This document shows positions 1 to 8,325 of a DNA stretch of 63,081 nt, piece by piece (position 1 is the first letter of the stretch; every line of letters starts with the position of its first letter). Both the position numbers and the translations under genes were made by a program. A model generated the notes under the pieces. That model was not told where the DNA came from. It saw only the letters and a program-made list of their open reading frames with translations, and did no database searches. The DNA is taken from NCBI GenBank assembly GCA_943330855.2, contig CALQJI020000023.1:1-63081 (forward strand), in the 5' to 3' direction. Origin of the DNA: Klebsiella pneumoniae. GTDB taxonomy: Bacteria > Verrucomicrobiota > Verrucomicrobiia > Limisphaerales > SXTU01.

Positions 1-105
1 CACGCCGGGATGGATCCCTACGAGTTGAAGAAAAGGATTGAGGCCAAGCTGAAGAAATTCTTCACTGCCTTGGGTAAACTAGATCGTGAGTCAACGAAGA
101 CCTGA
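1..105 (+). CDS. C-terminal end of an unidentified protein, possibly a transposase
   Basis: The window opens inside a reading frame in frame 1 that ends at a TGA at 103-105, leaving 34 residues. The visible tail is basic and helical, with the stretch DPYELKKRIEAKLKKFF. A D/N-P-F/Y-x-L...I-x-x-K-L pattern resembles the extreme C-terminus of some integrase-core transposases, but this is recalled similarity and cannot be confirmed here. The 10-mer CGTGAGTCAA occurs at the end of this frame and again about 50 bases later, which could belong to an element end. Nothing else identifies it. Confidence 0.35.
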   Translation, partial: HAGMDPYELKKRIEAKLKKFFTALGKLDRESTKT

Positions 106-289
106 CGGTCCCCTGCCCCCGGTAACATTTAGCCGTGAGTCAATACGCAGCCGAGTGGACGGCCCGGTGGGCGGTGGGCAAAAAACGAGCTGCACCGCTG
201 CGCTGGAGTTTCATCGGTTCTGTCCGCCTTGCTACCCCAACTCTGAAACTACAGTCGCGCCTGAATTTCGCGTCGCGCGCGGCTTGTTT

Positions 290-318
290 TTGACACTTCT
301 TGGCGTTCCGCCTAAAAC
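290..318 (+). promoter_or_regulatory. Sigma-70-type promoter of the nucleotidyltransferase gene
   Basis: A perfect TTGACA at 290-295 is followed, after a 17-base spacer, by TAAAAC at 313-318, which matches the consensus -10 at four of six positions. It ends eight bases before the ATG at 327, so the transcript would be almost leaderless. No other gene lies between 106 and 290, and I see nothing else in that stretch. Confidence 0.4.
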
Positions 319-326
319 GCTGCTCG

Positions 327-1070
327 ATGAAAGTCCTCATTCTCGGCGCGGGTTACGCAACTCGCTTGTATCCACTCACACTCACCCAGCCCAAGCCACT
401 GCTACCCGTGGCAGGTAAGCCGATGATTGACTACGTGATGGACAATCTTGCGGCCATTGCCGGGATTGACCGTGTCTATGTCGTGACCAATGCGAAGTTC
501 GCCGGCCACTTCCAGAAATGGGCCGATGACTACGGCCAGCGCGCGCCCTTCGCCTTCACCATTATCAACGACGGCTCCACGGACGATTCGAACAAGCTCG
601 GCGCCATCGGCGACCTGAACCTCGTGCTCCAGCGCGAGCGCGTGGACGACGACCTCATCGTGGTGGCGGGCGACAATTTGTTCAGCGAGAAGCTCGGCGC
701 GTTCGGCGAATTCTGCCGCGCAAAGAATGCGCCGGTGCTCGGCCTCTATGACGTGGGCAGCCTGGACGCGGCCAAGAAATACGGAGTCGTCGCCGTGGAC
801 CGCGACGGCGTGATCGCCGACTTCAAGGAGAAGCCCGAGCAACCGGCCAGCACGCTCATCGGCATCGCGCTCTACTACTACCCGCGCGCCATCCTCCCGC
901 TCGTGGCCCAATACCTCGCCGAGGGAAACAACCCCGACCAGCCGGGTCGGCTCGTCCAGTGGCTTTACCCGCGCACGCCGGTCTTCACCTGGACGGTGCC
1001 GGGAATTTGGTATGACATCGGGTCGAAGGAGACTCTGGAAGAGGCCAACCGGATCTTCGCGCGTAAGTAA
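327..1070 (+). CDS. Sugar-1-phosphate nucleotidyltransferase (RmlA-like)
   Basis: This 247-residue protein has the NTP-transferase fold. The N-terminal signature GAGYATRLYPLT (residues 7-18), followed by PKPLLPVAGKPMI (22-34), is the nucleotide-binding loop and its conserved Lys of glucose-1-phosphate thymidylyl- and uridylyl-transferases. A GDN motif around residue 115 fits the metal-binding Asp. It should join a sugar-1-phosphate to a nucleoside triphosphate for cell-surface glycan synthesis. The length matches the short single-domain type without a C-terminal left-handed helix. The ATG at 327 was chosen because the family motif starts at once. It is convergent with queG. The sugar and nucleotide cannot be told from sequence. 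Confidence 0.85.
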   Translation: MKVLILGAGYATRLYPLTLTQPKPLLPVAGKPMIDYVMDNLAAIAGIDRVYVVTNAKFAGHFQKWADDYGQRAPFAFTIINDGSTDDSNKLGAIGDLNLVLQRERVDDDLIVVAGDNLFSEKLGAFGEFCRAKNAPVLGLYDVGSLDAAKKYGVVAVDRDGVIADFKEKPEQPASTLIGIALYYYPRAILPLVAQYLAEGNNPDQPGRLVQWLYPRTPVFTWTVPGIWYDIGSKETLEEANRIFARK

Positions 1071-1085
1071 GCCACGAGGAGTTTT

Positions 1086-1207
1086 GCCACAAAGCGGCAC
1101 AAGAGGCGCGAAATTAGAGTGCCTTGCGTGCGCTCGAATGCTGCGGTTTTCCCTGCGATCCCGTTCGCCGGTGTTTTCCTTTTGAGCCATATGTGCCTCT
1201 TTGTGGC
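1086..1207. repeat. Nonamer-type inverted repeat at the nucleotidyltransferase/queG convergent junction
   Basis: The outer arms GCCACAAAGCGGCACA (1086-1101) and its near-perfect reverse complement (1192-1207, one mismatch) enclose about 90 bases. The left arm reads as three degenerate nine-base units. The queG frame does not stop until 1114, so the element supplies the last ~35 codons of that gene. Confidence 0.6.
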
Positions 1208-2301
1208 TCCCCCCTCAGCTCCCCGGAGTGGCGCGCGGTGATTTGCCCGATGGCCCACAACGCGTGCTCGGCGATGAGCGGCTCCGCGTCCGCTGCGGCA
1301 CGTTCCAAGTGCGGCAGCGCGGTGGCATCCCCCACGTTGCCCAGCGCCACGCAGACATTGCGCAGCAAGCCGCGACGTTTCGTGCGCAACATAGGTGTTC
1401 CCGCAAACAGCCGCTTGAAACCCGCATCGTCGAGCGCGAGCAACTCCAACAAATCCGGTGGTGCCAAGTCCGCCCTCGCGTGCCCGCGCATGAGGCTGCC
1501 CGCTTGCGCGAATTTATTCCACGGGCAGGCCGCGAGGCAGTCGTCGCAGCCGTAGATGCGGTCGCCGATGGCGGTGCGGAACTCCACGGGGATGGCCCCC
1601 TTCAGCTCGATAGTGAGGTAGGAGATGCAGCGCCGCGCATCGAGCTGGAAGGGCGCGGTGATCGCCTGCGTCGGGCACGCTGTGATGCAGCGCGTGCAGG
1701 AGCCGCAACGGTTCTTCTCCGCCGCGTCTGGCTCCAGCTCCAGCGTGGTGATGATTTCTGCGAGGAAGAACCAGTTACCCAGCCGCCGGCTGATGAGATT
1801 CGTGTGCTTCCCGGCGAAGCCGAGGCCGGCGCGTTGCGCGAGATCGCGCTCCAGCAAGGGCCCCGTGTCCACATACCAGAGCGAACGCGTCTGCGGGCCG
1901 CCGAGTTGGTTGACGGCTTCCGTGAGCTGCTTGAGCGGTGTGGCCAACACATCGTGGTAGTCGGAAAACCGGGCGTAGCGAGCGACAATCCCCGTGTTCA
2001 GTGGCCCGTGTTTAGTGGCGGAAGGTGTGGCCACACCAGCTTCGCTGACCGCTGAGCGCTGGCCGCTGTTTGCTTCTCCCGCGTAACTCACCGCGAGCGA
2101 GATGACGCTCCGCGCCGCCGCCAACACCTGCTCAGGATCCACGCGCTTGTGCGCGTTGCGGGCGAGGTAGCCCATCTCGCCGTGCTGGCCAGCCTCGACC
2201 CATTTTTGGAATTGCGCCATGTGCTCCGGTGGGGCGGCGGTCGTGAAGCGGCAGTCATCGAAGCCCAACTCACGGGCGCGCTGGCGGATGGCCGTCTTCA
2301 C
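1114..2301 (-). CDS. queG: Epoxyqueuosine reductase
   Basis: QueG reduces epoxyqueuosine to queuosine in tRNA using cobalamin and two 4Fe-4S clusters. The conserved VDTGPLLER (about 144-152, with the catalytic Asp) precedes CGSCTRCITACP (199-210) and CDDCLAACPWNKF (252-264), the two cluster motifs. A HEAT-like segment ends the conserved part near residue 355. The GTG start overlaps the aroK stop (GTGA), so the genes are translationally coupled. Two oddities are visible. Residues ~79-102 (SGQRSAVSE and following) are a low-complexity insertion encoded by heptad repeats between the N-terminal block and the conserved ARYARFSDYH. The last ~35 residues are also repeat-encoded and lie outside the family. 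Confidence 0.93.
   Translation of the reverse strand: MKTAIRQRARELGFDDCRFTTAAPPEHMAQFQKWVEAGQHGEMGYLARNAHKRVDPEQVLAAARSVISLAVSYAGEANSGQRSAVSEAGVATPSATKHGPLNTGIVARYARFSDYHDVLATPLKQLTEAVNQLGGPQTRSLWYVDTGPLLERDLAQRAGLGFAGKHTNLISRRLGNWFFLAEIITTLELEPDAAEKNRCGSCTRCITACPTQAITAPFQLDARRCISYLTIELKGAIPVEFRTAIGDRIYGCDDCLAACPWNKFAQAGSLMRGHARADLAPPDLLELLALDDAGFKRLFAGTPMLRTKRRGLLRNVCVALGNVGDATALPHLERAAADAEPLIAEHALWAIGQITARHSGELRGEPQRGTYGSKGKHRRTGSQGKPQHSSARKAL
1992..2078. repeat. Heptad array pair inside queG
   Basis: On the + strand a 14-base unit made of CCGTGTT plus C/TAGTGGC occurs twice (1992-2019). A perfect 14-base palindrome GGTGTGGCCACACC follows (2024-2037). Then five units of the form GCTNNNN run at exact 7-base spacing (2044-2078). 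The left array is an imperfect reverse complement of the right. The whole block is translated in frame as part of queG. Confidence 0.7.
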
Positions 2302-2843
2302 AGCCGCGGCGGGCTTTGCTGCGCCGCGCGGAAATGGTGCAGCACGTGGGCGGCGATCTCCTTGATGGACCGTTGCTCGGTGTTCACCAGCACGTCGGCC
2401 TGCTTGTAGGCCGCCTCGCGCGTGCCGAGCAGCTCACGGATTTTCGCCAACGGGTCTGCGGCTTGCAGCAAGGGGCGGTGCGTCTGGTGTTTCGTGCGCT
2501 GATAAATCGTGTCGGGCGTGGCCCAAAGACAGACTACGAACGAATGCGATTTGAGACTGGTGAGATTGTCGAGGTCCACCACCAATCCACCGCCGGTGGA
2601 AATCACCCTGCCGCTCCACGTAGTCATTTCCTCCACCAGCTCGCGCTCGAATTTGCGGAAGACCGCCTCGCCGTGCATCGCGAAGATTTCGCTCACCTTC
2701 ACGCCTGTCCGGCTTTCGATGACCTCGTCTGTGTCCACGAACTCGAACTGTAGCTCGGCCGCCGCCAGCCGACCCACGGACGATTTCCCCACGCCCATGA
2801 AGCCCGCCAGCGCGACGTTGCGAATTTGACGTGGCACGCTCAT
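2298..2843 (-). CDS. aroK: Shikimate kinase
   Basis: AroK phosphorylates shikimate at the 3-OH in chorismate synthesis. The P-loop GFMGVGKSS lies at residues 14-22, the DTD metal/substrate motif at about 34-36 and the GGG substrate loop (STGGGLV) near 80. A conserved RPLL lid segment with its Arg follows. The start is set at MSVPRQ (2843), which leaves 181 residues, a typical length. Two ATGs further upstream (2855, 2879) are possible but add only basic residues. It is the first gene of an aroK-queG operon with a four-base stop/start overlap, an unusual pairing of aromatic amino acid and tRNA modification functions. Confidence 0.93.
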   Translation of the reverse strand: MSVPRQIRNVALAGFMGVGKSSVGRLAAAELQFEFVDTDEVIESRTGVKVSEIFAMHGEAVFRKFERELVEEMTTWSGRVISTGGGLVVDLDNLTSLKSHSFVVCLWATPDTIYQRTKHQTHRPLLQAADPLAKIRELLGTREAAYKQADVLVNTEQRSIKEIAAHVLHHFRAAQQSPPRL

Positions 2844-2910
2844 GCGCCTGACCATGGCGGAAGCCTTCCGGCGAGGCACGAAGTTTCAAACCCGAAACCA
2901 ATATGGAGTG

Positions 2911-3033
2911 GCCACGAAAGAGCACAAAGACCGTAAAACAACGCTTCTACCAGGAAACTTTCCGGGCGGGAGTCGTTTCCGTCCCAATCAATTGCAGCTC
3001 GGCTCCTTTGTGTTCGTTGCGTCCTTTCGCGGC
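2911..3033. repeat. Nonamer inverted repeat in the aroK/MEKHLA divergent region
   Basis: The left arm (2911-2929) and the reverse complement of the right arm (3006-3033) match at both ends with one mismatch each. The right arm has exactly nine extra bases in the middle, one repeat unit. It sits in the 258-base divergent gap that must hold both promoters. I could not pick out convincing -35/-10 pairs there. Confidence 0.6.
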
Positions 3034-3101
3034 GAGCTTCGGTATTCGGGTAGCAGCCGAATTGGAGTCGTCGCGGCCGCCGTGCTAGCCTGTCGTCCGA
3101 C

Positions 3102-3566
3102 ATGATCGAACCGTGGGCATCGAACGAAGCTTGGGCACACGCGGCCACGCTGGCGCGGAGTTTCCGGCACTGGTTGGGGCGCGGGATTTTGCCCGACGCC
3201 TCGGGTCCGCAGGCCTTCGCGGAGTCACTTTTCCACGCCCCGTTCGCCCTCGTCTCGCACGGCACGCAAGCCGACCCGGTGCTGAGTTACGGCAACCGCG
3301 CCGCGCTCGCACTCTGGGAAATGTCTTGGGAGGAACTCACCCGCACGCCGTCGCGGCTCACGGCCGAGCCGGTGGCCCGTGAGGAGCGCGCCGAGTTGCT
3401 CGCGCAGGTCACGCAGCACGGGTATATCTCAAATTACGCCGGAGTGCGCATCGCGAAGTCAGGTCGGCGCTTCCGCATCGCGCAGGCGGTTGTGTGGAAT
3501 CTGCGGGATGAAGCGGGCGCCCACTGCGGACAGGCCGCGATGTTCGAGCACTGGAATTTCTTGTGA
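3102..3566 (+). CDS. MEKHLA domain protein
   Basis: The 154-residue protein matches the PAS-related MEKHLA domain. The features seen are an N-terminal helical part, the block FALVSHGTQADPVLSYGNRAAL, then LWEMSWEELTRTPSR, and a closing VVWNLRDEAG near the C-terminus. MEKHLA proteins are small ligand-binding or sensory domains found alone in bacteria and fused to HD-ZIP regulators in plants, and their ligand is unknown. The last codon overlaps the GTG start of the next gene (GTGA), so they are coupled. The function is not established. Confidence 0.8.
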   Translation: MIEPWASNEAWAHAATLARSFRHWLGRGILPDASGPQAFAESLFHAPFALVSHGTQADPVLSYGNRAALALWEMSWEELTRTPSRLTAEPVAREERAELLAQVTQHGYISNYAGVRIAKSGRRFRIAQAVVWNLRDEAGAHCGQAAMFEHWNFL

Positions 3567-4522
3567 AAAACTCACCGCTACAACTGTGTCGTCTGCTCGC
3601 TGGCCTCACTCTGCTGGCCGGCGGTTGCAAGCCCGACGCTGAACCGATCGCGCCGCCGAACGTCACCTCCACCCGCGCGGTGGCTGCGCAGTCAGCGCCA
3701 CGTCCCGAGCACATCGTCCTGGTCAGTTTCGACGGCGCTCGACCGGACTTTGTGCAGCAGGCGCAAATGCCCACGTTGCACGCGATGGCGCGCGAGGGCG
3801 CGGTGACGTGGACGGCACGGAGCATCGTGCCACCGCTCACGCTTCCGGCCCACACGTCCATGCTCACCGGCCTCGCACCAGAAGAGCACGGTGTTTATTG
3901 GAACCAATGGATACCGGCTTTCGGCGCGCTGCGGGCGCAGACGGTCTTTATGCTGGCGAAGTCCAACGGACTTTCCTGCGCTGTCTTTTCCGGCAAGGAC
4001 AAGCTGGCCCACCTGTTCCCCACCGGCTCAGTGGACCACGTTTCCTTCCCGCTCACGCACCCGGGCGACTGGTCGGCGACAAATGTCTTCTCCGCGCGCA
4101 ACGTTGCCGCGCAGGCGGTGAGCTACTTCACGCAACGCAAGCCCCGCCTGATGTTCGTGCATTTTCCGGATGCGGACATGGCGGGGCATTTCTACGGCTG
4201 GCCATCGCCGGAGCAATTTTCAGCGCTCGCGGAGTGCGATGCAGCGCTCGCGTTGTTGCGCACGGGTGTCGAGCGCGCGGGCGGGACGAACAATGTCTTC
4301 GTGCTCACCGCTGATCACGGGGGCGCGGGCTTGAATCACGGCGTGGACCGGCCGCAGGACATGACTATCCCGTGGATTGTCTGGGGCGTTGGAGTGCGGC
4401 GTGGCCATGTGCTGACGAATCAAGTAACCCTACCCGACACCGCTGCGACTCTCGCATGGCTCTTCGGATTCCCCCTGCCGACGAATGCCATTGGCCAGCC
4501 CGTGCGCGAGGCGTTTCGGTGA
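3563..4522 (+). CDS. Alkaline-phosphatase-superfamily lipoprotein, nucleotide pyrophosphatase/phosphodiesterase type
   Basis: The 319-residue protein starts with a lipoprotein signal ending LLAGGC (Cys about residue 22), so it is probably anchored in a membrane and faces the periplasm. The metal site is visible: VSFDGARPDF with the first Asp, then LTLPAHTSMLTGL with the catalytic Thr of the phosphodiesterase (NPP) type, FPDADMAGH with Asp and His, and LTADHGG with Asp-His. NPP-type enzymes split phosphodiester or pyrophosphate bonds; the substrate is unknown. It starts with GTG overlapping the MEKHLA stop. The length is short but complete for a bacterial NPP. Confidence 0.85.
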   Translation: MKNSPLQLCRLLAGLTLLAGGCKPDAEPIAPPNVTSTRAVAAQSAPRPEHIVLVSFDGARPDFVQQAQMPTLHAMAREGAVTWTARSIVPPLTLPAHTSMLTGLAPEEHGVYWNQWIPAFGALRAQTVFMLAKSNGLSCAVFSGKDKLAHLFPTGSVDHVSFPLTHPGDWSATNVFSARNVAAQAVSYFTQRKPRLMFVHFPDADMAGHFYGWPSPEQFSALAECDAALALLRTGVERAGGTNNVFVLTADHGGAGLNHGVDRPQDMTIPWIVWGVGVRRGHVLTNQVTLPDTAATLAWLFGFPLPTNAIGQPVREAFR

Positions 4523-4606
4523 GCCGGAAGCGCACGGCTTCGCCCGCTTTTCCTCTCCGTCAGAAAAAAGACTTCCGCCAAACCAGCGCCGGACTATCCT
4601 GACGAC

Positions 4607-5119
4607 ATGGGAATGCGCCGCGAGGCACGGGAACGTGCCGTCCAGTTTCTATTTCAATGTGATTTAAACGCCCCGGACAAAATGTCTGAGGCGCTTGATC
4701 ATTTCTGGGACTCGCAGCGGCACGCCGCCCTCGCCTTGGCCTCCGATGGCAAGGCGACTTGGGGCGAGGAAGTCGTGCTGCCACCGCCCACCACCGCCGA
4801 GGCAGCGCTCCGACTCTTCGCCGACCCGCTCATCACGGGCACGATGGAGCACCGCGCCGAAGTGGACGCCGTCATCGTGAAGCACGCCAAGAACTGGGAC
4901 ATGGACCGCATGGCGGCCGTGGACCGGAACATACTTCGGCTTGCCATCTTCGAGATGTTGCACCGCGATGACATCCCGCCGGTGGTGAGCATCAACGAGG
5001 CGGTGGACATCGCGAAGAAATTCTCCACCGACGACAGCGGCAAGTTCGTCAACGGCATCCTCGACAAGGTGCGCGGCGAACTCATGAGGGCCGGTCGCAC
5101 CCCCGTTCCCAAATCCTGA
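4607..5119 (+). CDS. nusB: Transcription antitermination factor NusB
   Basis: NusB binds boxA RNA with NusE (S10) in rRNA antitermination. The 170-residue all-helical protein shows the N-terminal RREARERAVQFLFQCD and the C-terminal signature PPVVSINEAVDIAKKFSTDDSGKFVNGILDKV, both typical. The middle (about 30-75) is longer than in E. coli NusB (139 residues), as is common in this phylum. It heads a three-gene run with the PHP phosphatase 11 bases later and ftsY after that. Confidence 0.93.
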   Translation: MGMRREARERAVQFLFQCDLNAPDKMSEALDHFWDSQRHAALALASDGKATWGEEVVLPPPTTAEAALRLFADPLITGTMEHRAEVDAVIVKHAKNWDMDRMAAVDRNILRLAIFEMLHRDDIPPVVSINEAVDIAKKFSTDDSGKFVNGILDKVRGELMRAGRTPVPKS

Positions 5120-5130
5120 CCTACCCCGCC

Positions 5131-5970
5131 ATGTTTGCCGATCTGCACATGCACACGACCTTCTCGGATGGGACGTATTCCCCCGAGGAGATGGCGCAGG
5201 CAGCGCAGCGACACAAACTCGCCTGCGTGGCGCTCACCGACCACGACACGATGGCCGGCTGCGCGCGAATGGGGGCGGAGTGTGCACGGCTGGGGATTGA
5301 ATTTGTGCAAGCCACGGAGCTGACGTGCGAGGTGGACGACGTCGAGGTCCACCTGCTCGGCTACTTCATCAACCCCGAAAACCCACGCTTCCTCACCAAC
5401 CTCGTGGAGTTTCAGAAGGCGCGGCAGAACCGCATTCACGAAATGGCTGCCTGCCTCCAACGGCAGGGCGTGCCGCTCCAGGCCGAGGCGGTCTTCGCCA
5501 TCGCCAAGTGCGAATCCCCCGGCAGGCCCCACGTTGCGCGCGCGCTGGTGCAGGCGGGGCTGTGCAAGTCCATGGACGAAGCCTTCGAGCGCTTCCTCAA
5601 GAAGCACCGGCCCGCGTGGGTGCCCAAGTTCAAAATTTCTGCGGAAGAAGCCATCGGGTTGATCCACCACGCCGGCGGCGTCGCCGTTATCGCGCACCCG
5701 GCACTGAACAAGAGCGACGAAATCATTCCGCCCCTCGTCGAGGCGGGCGTGGACGGCATCGAGTGCTTCCACACGCGCCACTCCACCGCCGCCAGCCAGC
5801 ACTACCTCGCGATGGCGGACCAATACGACCTCGCCATCACCGGCGGCTCCGACTGTCACGGCATGAACAAGGGCAAGCCGCTCATGGGCGGCATCAAGCT
5901 CCCGCTCATCCACGTCCGGCAGCTTGAGGAACGCGCCCTTCGCCGCCGGGCAAAAGCCCTGGCCGCGTAA
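5131..5970 (+). CDS. PHP domain phosphoesterase (nucleoside 3',5'-bisphosphatase / RNase AM-like)
   Basis: All four PHP metal motifs are present in 279 residues: HMHTTFSDG (6-14), LTDHDT near 36-41, an E-L-T-C strand near 65, IAHP near 189 and GGSDCHG near 238. This arrangement with an inserted helical domain matches the YciV/RnmAM group. These enzymes remove phosphate from nucleoside 3',5'-bisphosphates and trim RNA 5' ends. The placement 11 bases after nusB suggests cotranscription with RNA-related genes. The substrate is inferred from the family. Confidence 0.85.
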   Translation: MFADLHMHTTFSDGTYSPEEMAQAAQRHKLACVALTDHDTMAGCARMGAECARLGIEFVQATELTCEVDDVEVHLLGYFINPENPRFLTNLVEFQKARQNRIHEMAACLQRQGVPLQAEAVFAIAKCESPGRPHVARALVQAGLCKSMDEAFERFLKKHRPAWVPKFKISAEEAIGLIHHAGGVAVIAHPALNKSDEIIPPLVEAGVDGIECFHTRHSTAASQHYLAMADQYDLAITGGSDCHGMNKGKPLMGGIKLPLIHVRQLEERALRRRAKALAA

Positions 5971-6023
5971 GTCCGTCGGTTTCTCGTCCGCGCCCATTCA
6001 CGCACCACGCACCACGTTCTCGC

Positions 6024-6938
6024 ATGGGACTCTTCGCCAAAATCAAAGCGGGCTTGCAGAAGACCGCCGCCAAGCTCGGCCACGAAATCAAGCGCATCGT
6101 CACCGGCTCGCCCAAGCTGACCGGCAAGACCCTCGAAGAGCTCGAACACGCGCTCCTCGCCGCCGACCTCGGCATGGCGATGACCCAGCAGATTCTCAGC
6201 GCGGTGAAGCAAGCCTACGAATCGCAAGGCAGCGACGGCTTGGATGTCTTCGCCATCGCGACGCAGGAGGTCGAACGCAGCCTCTCCGCGACCAACGCCG
6301 CCCTCCTCCACCAACCCGGCGCGCTCACCGTCGTCTCCGTCGTCGGCGTCAACGGCACCGGCAAGACCACCACCTCCGCCAAGCTCGCGCACCTGCTTCA
6401 GGGGCAGGGTAAGCCCGTCATCCTCGCGGCCTGCGACACCTTCCGCGCCGCCGCCATCGAGCAACTCAAGCTCTGGGGCACTCGGCTAAAGGTCGAGGTC
6501 GTCGCCGGCGCGTATCACGCCGACCCCGCCGCCGTCGCGCACGACGCCATCACCGCCGCGACCGCGCGGGGAGCGAGTTACCTGCTCGTGGACACCGCCG
6601 GCCGCCTGCACACCAAGAGCAACCTGATGAAGGAATTGCAGAAGGTGCATCGCGTGATGGGCAAGCAACTCCCCGGCGCGCCGCACGAGGTCCTCCTCGT
6701 CCTCGACGCCACTACTGGCATGAATGCGCTGCAACAGGCGCGCGAGTTCCACAAAGCCGTTACCCTAACCGGCCTGGTCATCACCAAGCTCGACGGCACC
6801 AGCAAGGGTGGGATGGTCGTGGCGATTCAGAAAGAGCTGGGCCTGCCCATCAAGTTCATCGGTGTGGGCGAGCAGGCGGATGACCTTCAGCCCTTCGACG
6901 CGAAGCAGTTTGCGGCGGCGCTCTTCGGGGAGAAGTAG
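6024..6938 (+). CDS. ftsY: Signal recognition particle receptor FtsY
   Basis: FtsY is the membrane-associated SRP-GTPase that receives ribosome-SRP complexes for cotranslational insertion. The N domain fills residues 1-95. The G domain has GVNGTGKTTTSAKLA (108-122), CDTFRAAA, DTAGRLHTKSNLM and TKLDGTSKGG. It is 304 residues long and lacks the long acidic A domain of E. coli; the amphipathic start GLFAKIKAGLQKTA would do membrane targeting. It ends the nusB-PHP-ftsY run and faces thrC across a palindromic element. Confidence 0.95.
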   Translation: MGLFAKIKAGLQKTAAKLGHEIKRIVTGSPKLTGKTLEELEHALLAADLGMAMTQQILSAVKQAYESQGSDGLDVFAIATQEVERSLSATNAALLHQPGALTVVSVVGVNGTGKTTTSAKLAHLLQGQGKPVILAACDTFRAAAIEQLKLWGTRLKVEVVAGAYHADPAAVAHDAITAATARGASYLLVDTAGRLHTKSNLMKELQKVHRVMGKQLPGAPHEVLLVLDATTGMNALQQAREFHKAVTLTGLVITKLDGTSKGGMVVAIQKELGLPIKFIGVGEQADDLQPFDAKQFAAALFGEK

Positions 6939-6955
6939 CCAAGGCAACAGCCTTC

Positions 6956-7015
6956 GTAGTCGCAACCTTTAGGTTGCGAATCAAACCGCCCGCGCAGGCT
7001 AAAGCCTGCGACTAC
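6956..7015. repeat. 60-bp palindromic element between ftsY and thrC
   Basis: GTAGTCGCA at 6956-6964 is perfectly inverted as TGCGACTAC at 7007-7015. Inside are two smaller hairpins, one around ACCTTTAGGT and one around AGGCTAAAGCCT. The element ends one base before the thrC stop codon and fills the convergent gap. It could act as a bidirectional terminator, though there is no U-tract. Confidence 0.7.
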
Positions 7016-8236
7016 TCAGATTCTGTCCCACTCAATCGGCTTCGTGCAGTCCACACGCGGCAACTGCTCCCGCACCGCCTCGGGATACTTCTGCGCGGCA
7101 CCCGTGTTGAACACCACGATGCGCTCGGTCGGCTTCACCTTGCCCTCCGCCAGCAGCACTTCCAGCGCGCCGAGGCACACGGCGGTTTCCGGGCAGAGCG
7201 CGATACCTTCGCGCGAGGACGCGAGCTGCATCCACTTGGGAATGTCCGCCTCCGGGGTCGCGAGCGCCACGCCGCCGCTGGCGCGCACCGCGTCGAGGAT
7301 CATGAAGTCGCCCACCGCCGCCGGCACGCGGATGCCGCTGGCGATGGTCGCGGCGTGCTCAAACTTCTTGGCGAACCGGTCGCCCCGCTTAAACGCCTCG
7401 GCGATGGGCGCACAACCAGTGCTCTGGCAGGAAATCATGCGCGGCTTCTTCGATGAGTTGAGCCAGCCGAGCGCTTCGAGCTCCGCGAAGGCTTTCCACA
7501 TTCCGATGAGCCCCGTGCCGCCGCCGGTCGGGTAGAGAATCACGTCGGGCAGTTCCCAATCGAACTGCTCGGCGAGTTCCAGCCCCATCGTCTTCTTGCC
7601 CTCGATGCGATACGGCTCCTTGAGCGTGGAGACATCGAACCAGCCTTTCTTCGCCTTGCCCTCGCCCACGATGCGCCCGCAGTCGGTGATGAGGCCGTTG
7701 ACGAGGAAGGTCTTCGCGCCCGCGAGGAAACACTCCTTCTGGTTGATAACCGACGTGTCCTCGGGCATGAAAACATACCCCTCCATGCCCGCGCGCGCAG
7801 CGTAGACAGCCATCGCACCGCCCGCGTTGCCAGCGGTCGGGCACGCGACGCACTTGATGCCGAACTCGTTTGCCATCGTGATGGCCAACGCCATGCCGCG
7901 CGCCTTGAAGCTCCCCGTGGGCAGGCGGCTCTCGTCCTTCACATAGAGATGCTGCACGCCGAAATGGGCTGCCAGCCGCTTCGTTTCGAGAATGGGCGTG
8001 ATGGTCTCCGTCAGCGAAACGATATTGGCCGGGTCGCGCACGGGCAGCAGTTCCAGGTAGCGCCAGAGGGTGGGTGGGCGACCGAAGAGCGCCTTCTTGG
8101 GAAACTTTTTCTTGAGCGCGTCGAGGTCGTATCGCACCCAGAGCGGCTTATGGCAGGCGGGGCACAAGTTGTGGACCGTGTCTGCGTCGTAGCGCGCGAC
8201 GCAGTTGGCACATTCCAAGTGGGTGACGAAGTTCAT
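7016..8236 (-). CDS. thrC: Threonine synthase
   Basis: This PLP enzyme makes threonine from O-phosphohomoserine. The 406-residue protein carries an N-terminal zinc-ribbon-like pair, CANC near 7-10 and CPAC near 25-28. The PLP lysine lies in PTGSFKARGMA, the phosphate-binding part in CPTAGNAGGA and a glycine-rich loop in PTGGGTGLIG. The start at MNFVTHLECANC (8236) is preferred over an ATG 42 bases upstream because the conserved part begins there. The closest subgroup is the archaeal/plant-like short thrC, and related cysteate synthases share these motifs, so substrate identity is inferred. Confidence 0.87.
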   Translation of the reverse strand: MNFVTHLECANCVARYDADTVHNLCPACHKPLWVRYDLDALKKKFPKKALFGRPPTLWRYLELLPVRDPANIVSLTETITPILETKRLAAHFGVQHLYVKDESRLPTGSFKARGMALAITMANEFGIKCVACPTAGNAGGAMAVYAARAGMEGYVFMPEDTSVINQKECFLAGAKTFLVNGLITDCGRIVGEGKAKKGWFDVSTLKEPYRIEGKKTMGLELAEQFDWELPDVILYPTGGGTGLIGMWKAFAELEALGWLNSSKKPRMISCQSTGCAPIAEAFKRGDRFAKKFEHAATIASGIRVPAAVGDFMILDAVRASGGVALATPEADIPKWMQLASSREGIALCPETAVCLGALEVLLAEGKVKPTERIVVFNTGAAQKYPEAVREQLPRVDCTKPIEWDRI

Positions 8237-8325
8237 GCGCGGATGGTTGGAAGGGTGAGTGGAGGGAGTCCAGTGCAAAGGTCATTCGCCGGCGCATCCG
8301 CACTGCCCCCGATACCCCACGGGCC

